Positions 63,768 through 64,000 of a stretch of 64,000 bases of DNA are shown piece after piece. The DNA comes from Chryseobacterium viscerum (GTDB lineage Bacteria > Bacteroidota > Bacteroidia > Flavobacteriales > Weeksellaceae), in NCBI RefSeq assembly GCF_002899945.2, contig NZ_PPEG02000003.1:248001-312000 (forward strand). Reading direction: 5' to 3'. The translations under genes and the position numbers were made by a program. The number at the start of each line of letters is the position of its first letter. Positions within the stretch are counted from its first letter, which is position 1. The notes beneath the pieces are model-generated. The model had not been told where the DNA came from, did not search any database, and was given only the letters and a program-made list of their open reading frames with translations.

Positions 63768-64000
63768 AAATGCAGATAATTAAATAGGATTTAAAATAAA
63801 TGCTGTAACGACATACTTGAATAAACCTACTATAAAAACAGATATAATATTGGGTTTGCCGCTAATAGTAACGGAATTTATCACTCTGATTAAAAGTAAA
63901 AATAGGTACATTTAAGTAGATTAAAACCTTCTTAAAATAGAGCGCTCGAGTCATTTCTTTGCATCAAATAAAAGGATTAAAGTTACGAATAAAGTGAATC
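63768..64000. other. terminal intergenic stretch with a direct repeat copy
   Basis: No gene is seen to the right edge. The 63929-63981 segment matches part of 62010-62067, suggesting a duplicated unit continuing beyond the window. Confidence 0.5.

Noticed and set aside
1..64000. CRISPR array
   Set aside because: No regularly spaced identical repeats were seen; the recurring words are irregular in spacing and sequence.

Overview
The window looks like a chromosomal segment from a Bacteroidota member of the class Flavobacteriia, most like Chryseobacterium and relatives. The evidence is low G+C sequence, promoters of the TTTG-N19/21-TAnnTTTG type, a secreted protein with a type IX secretion (T9SS) sorting domain, flavobacterial gene content, and intergenic DNA filled with short foldback repeats. 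The genus is inferred from gene content; no rRNA is present.

Layout. (1) 1-3467: the 5' part of nhaA (cut by the window edge), a bifunctional Rel/SpoT alarmone enzyme and a small cytoplasmic protein. (2) 4768-15671, all on the minus strand: a short-chain fatty acid module of porin, MHS-type major facilitator, two tiny membrane proteins, a transporter-histidine kinase fusion (SSS-STAC-HK, CrbS-like), a receiver-only response regulator, propionyl-CoA synthetase and acetyl-CoA synthetase. Together these would bring acetate or propionate across the outer and inner membranes, sense it, and activate it to CoA esters. (3) 15983-26807: an InsA-like zinc-ribbon/HTH protein divergent from a complete arginine operon (GNAT, argG, argC, argD, argF', argB, argE, argH), then an Lrp/AsnC regulator. 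The carbamoyltransferase carries valine at the position that separates acetyl- from succinyl-ornithine enzymes, so the pathway probably runs on succinylated intermediates. (4) 26894-32836: pyrimidine/carbamoyl-phosphate genes pyrB, carA and carB. pyrB is preceded by a short leader ORF running directly into an intrinsic terminator, an arrangement like the E. coli pyrBI attenuator. A four-helix-bundle (23S-IVP type) gene with inverted repeats sits between carA and carB.

(5) 33056-36733: rhomboid protease, small beta-rich protein, Crp-like regulator, secreted hydrolase. (6) 36891-41568: siderophore uptake genes (TonB-dependent receptor, PepSY membrane protein, Fes/IroE-type esterase). (7) 41819-49627: secreted proteins and lipoproteins, a second Crp-like regulator, DinB, O6-alkylguanine-DNA alkyltransferase, CDP-alcohol transferase, DUF2911 protein, GNAT and cupin. 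(8) 49706-55834: LytTR regulator with a beta-propeller histidine kinase, a T9SS cargo protein, a PEGA lipoprotein and a dienelactone hydrolase. (9) 55899-61766: HAD phosphatase, HsdR-N-like protein, holA, trxB, a VOC protein, a retropepsin-like protein and tRNA-Ser(UGA). (10) 62394-63767: a secreted HExxH peptidase between imperfect direct repeats.

The strongest candidates for undescribed biology are the pyrB leader/attenuator, the succinyl-type arginine operon with its unassigned GNAT first enzyme and its divergent InsA-like putative regulator, and a family of intergenic foldback repeats whose apical stems change sequence while keeping their base pairing.
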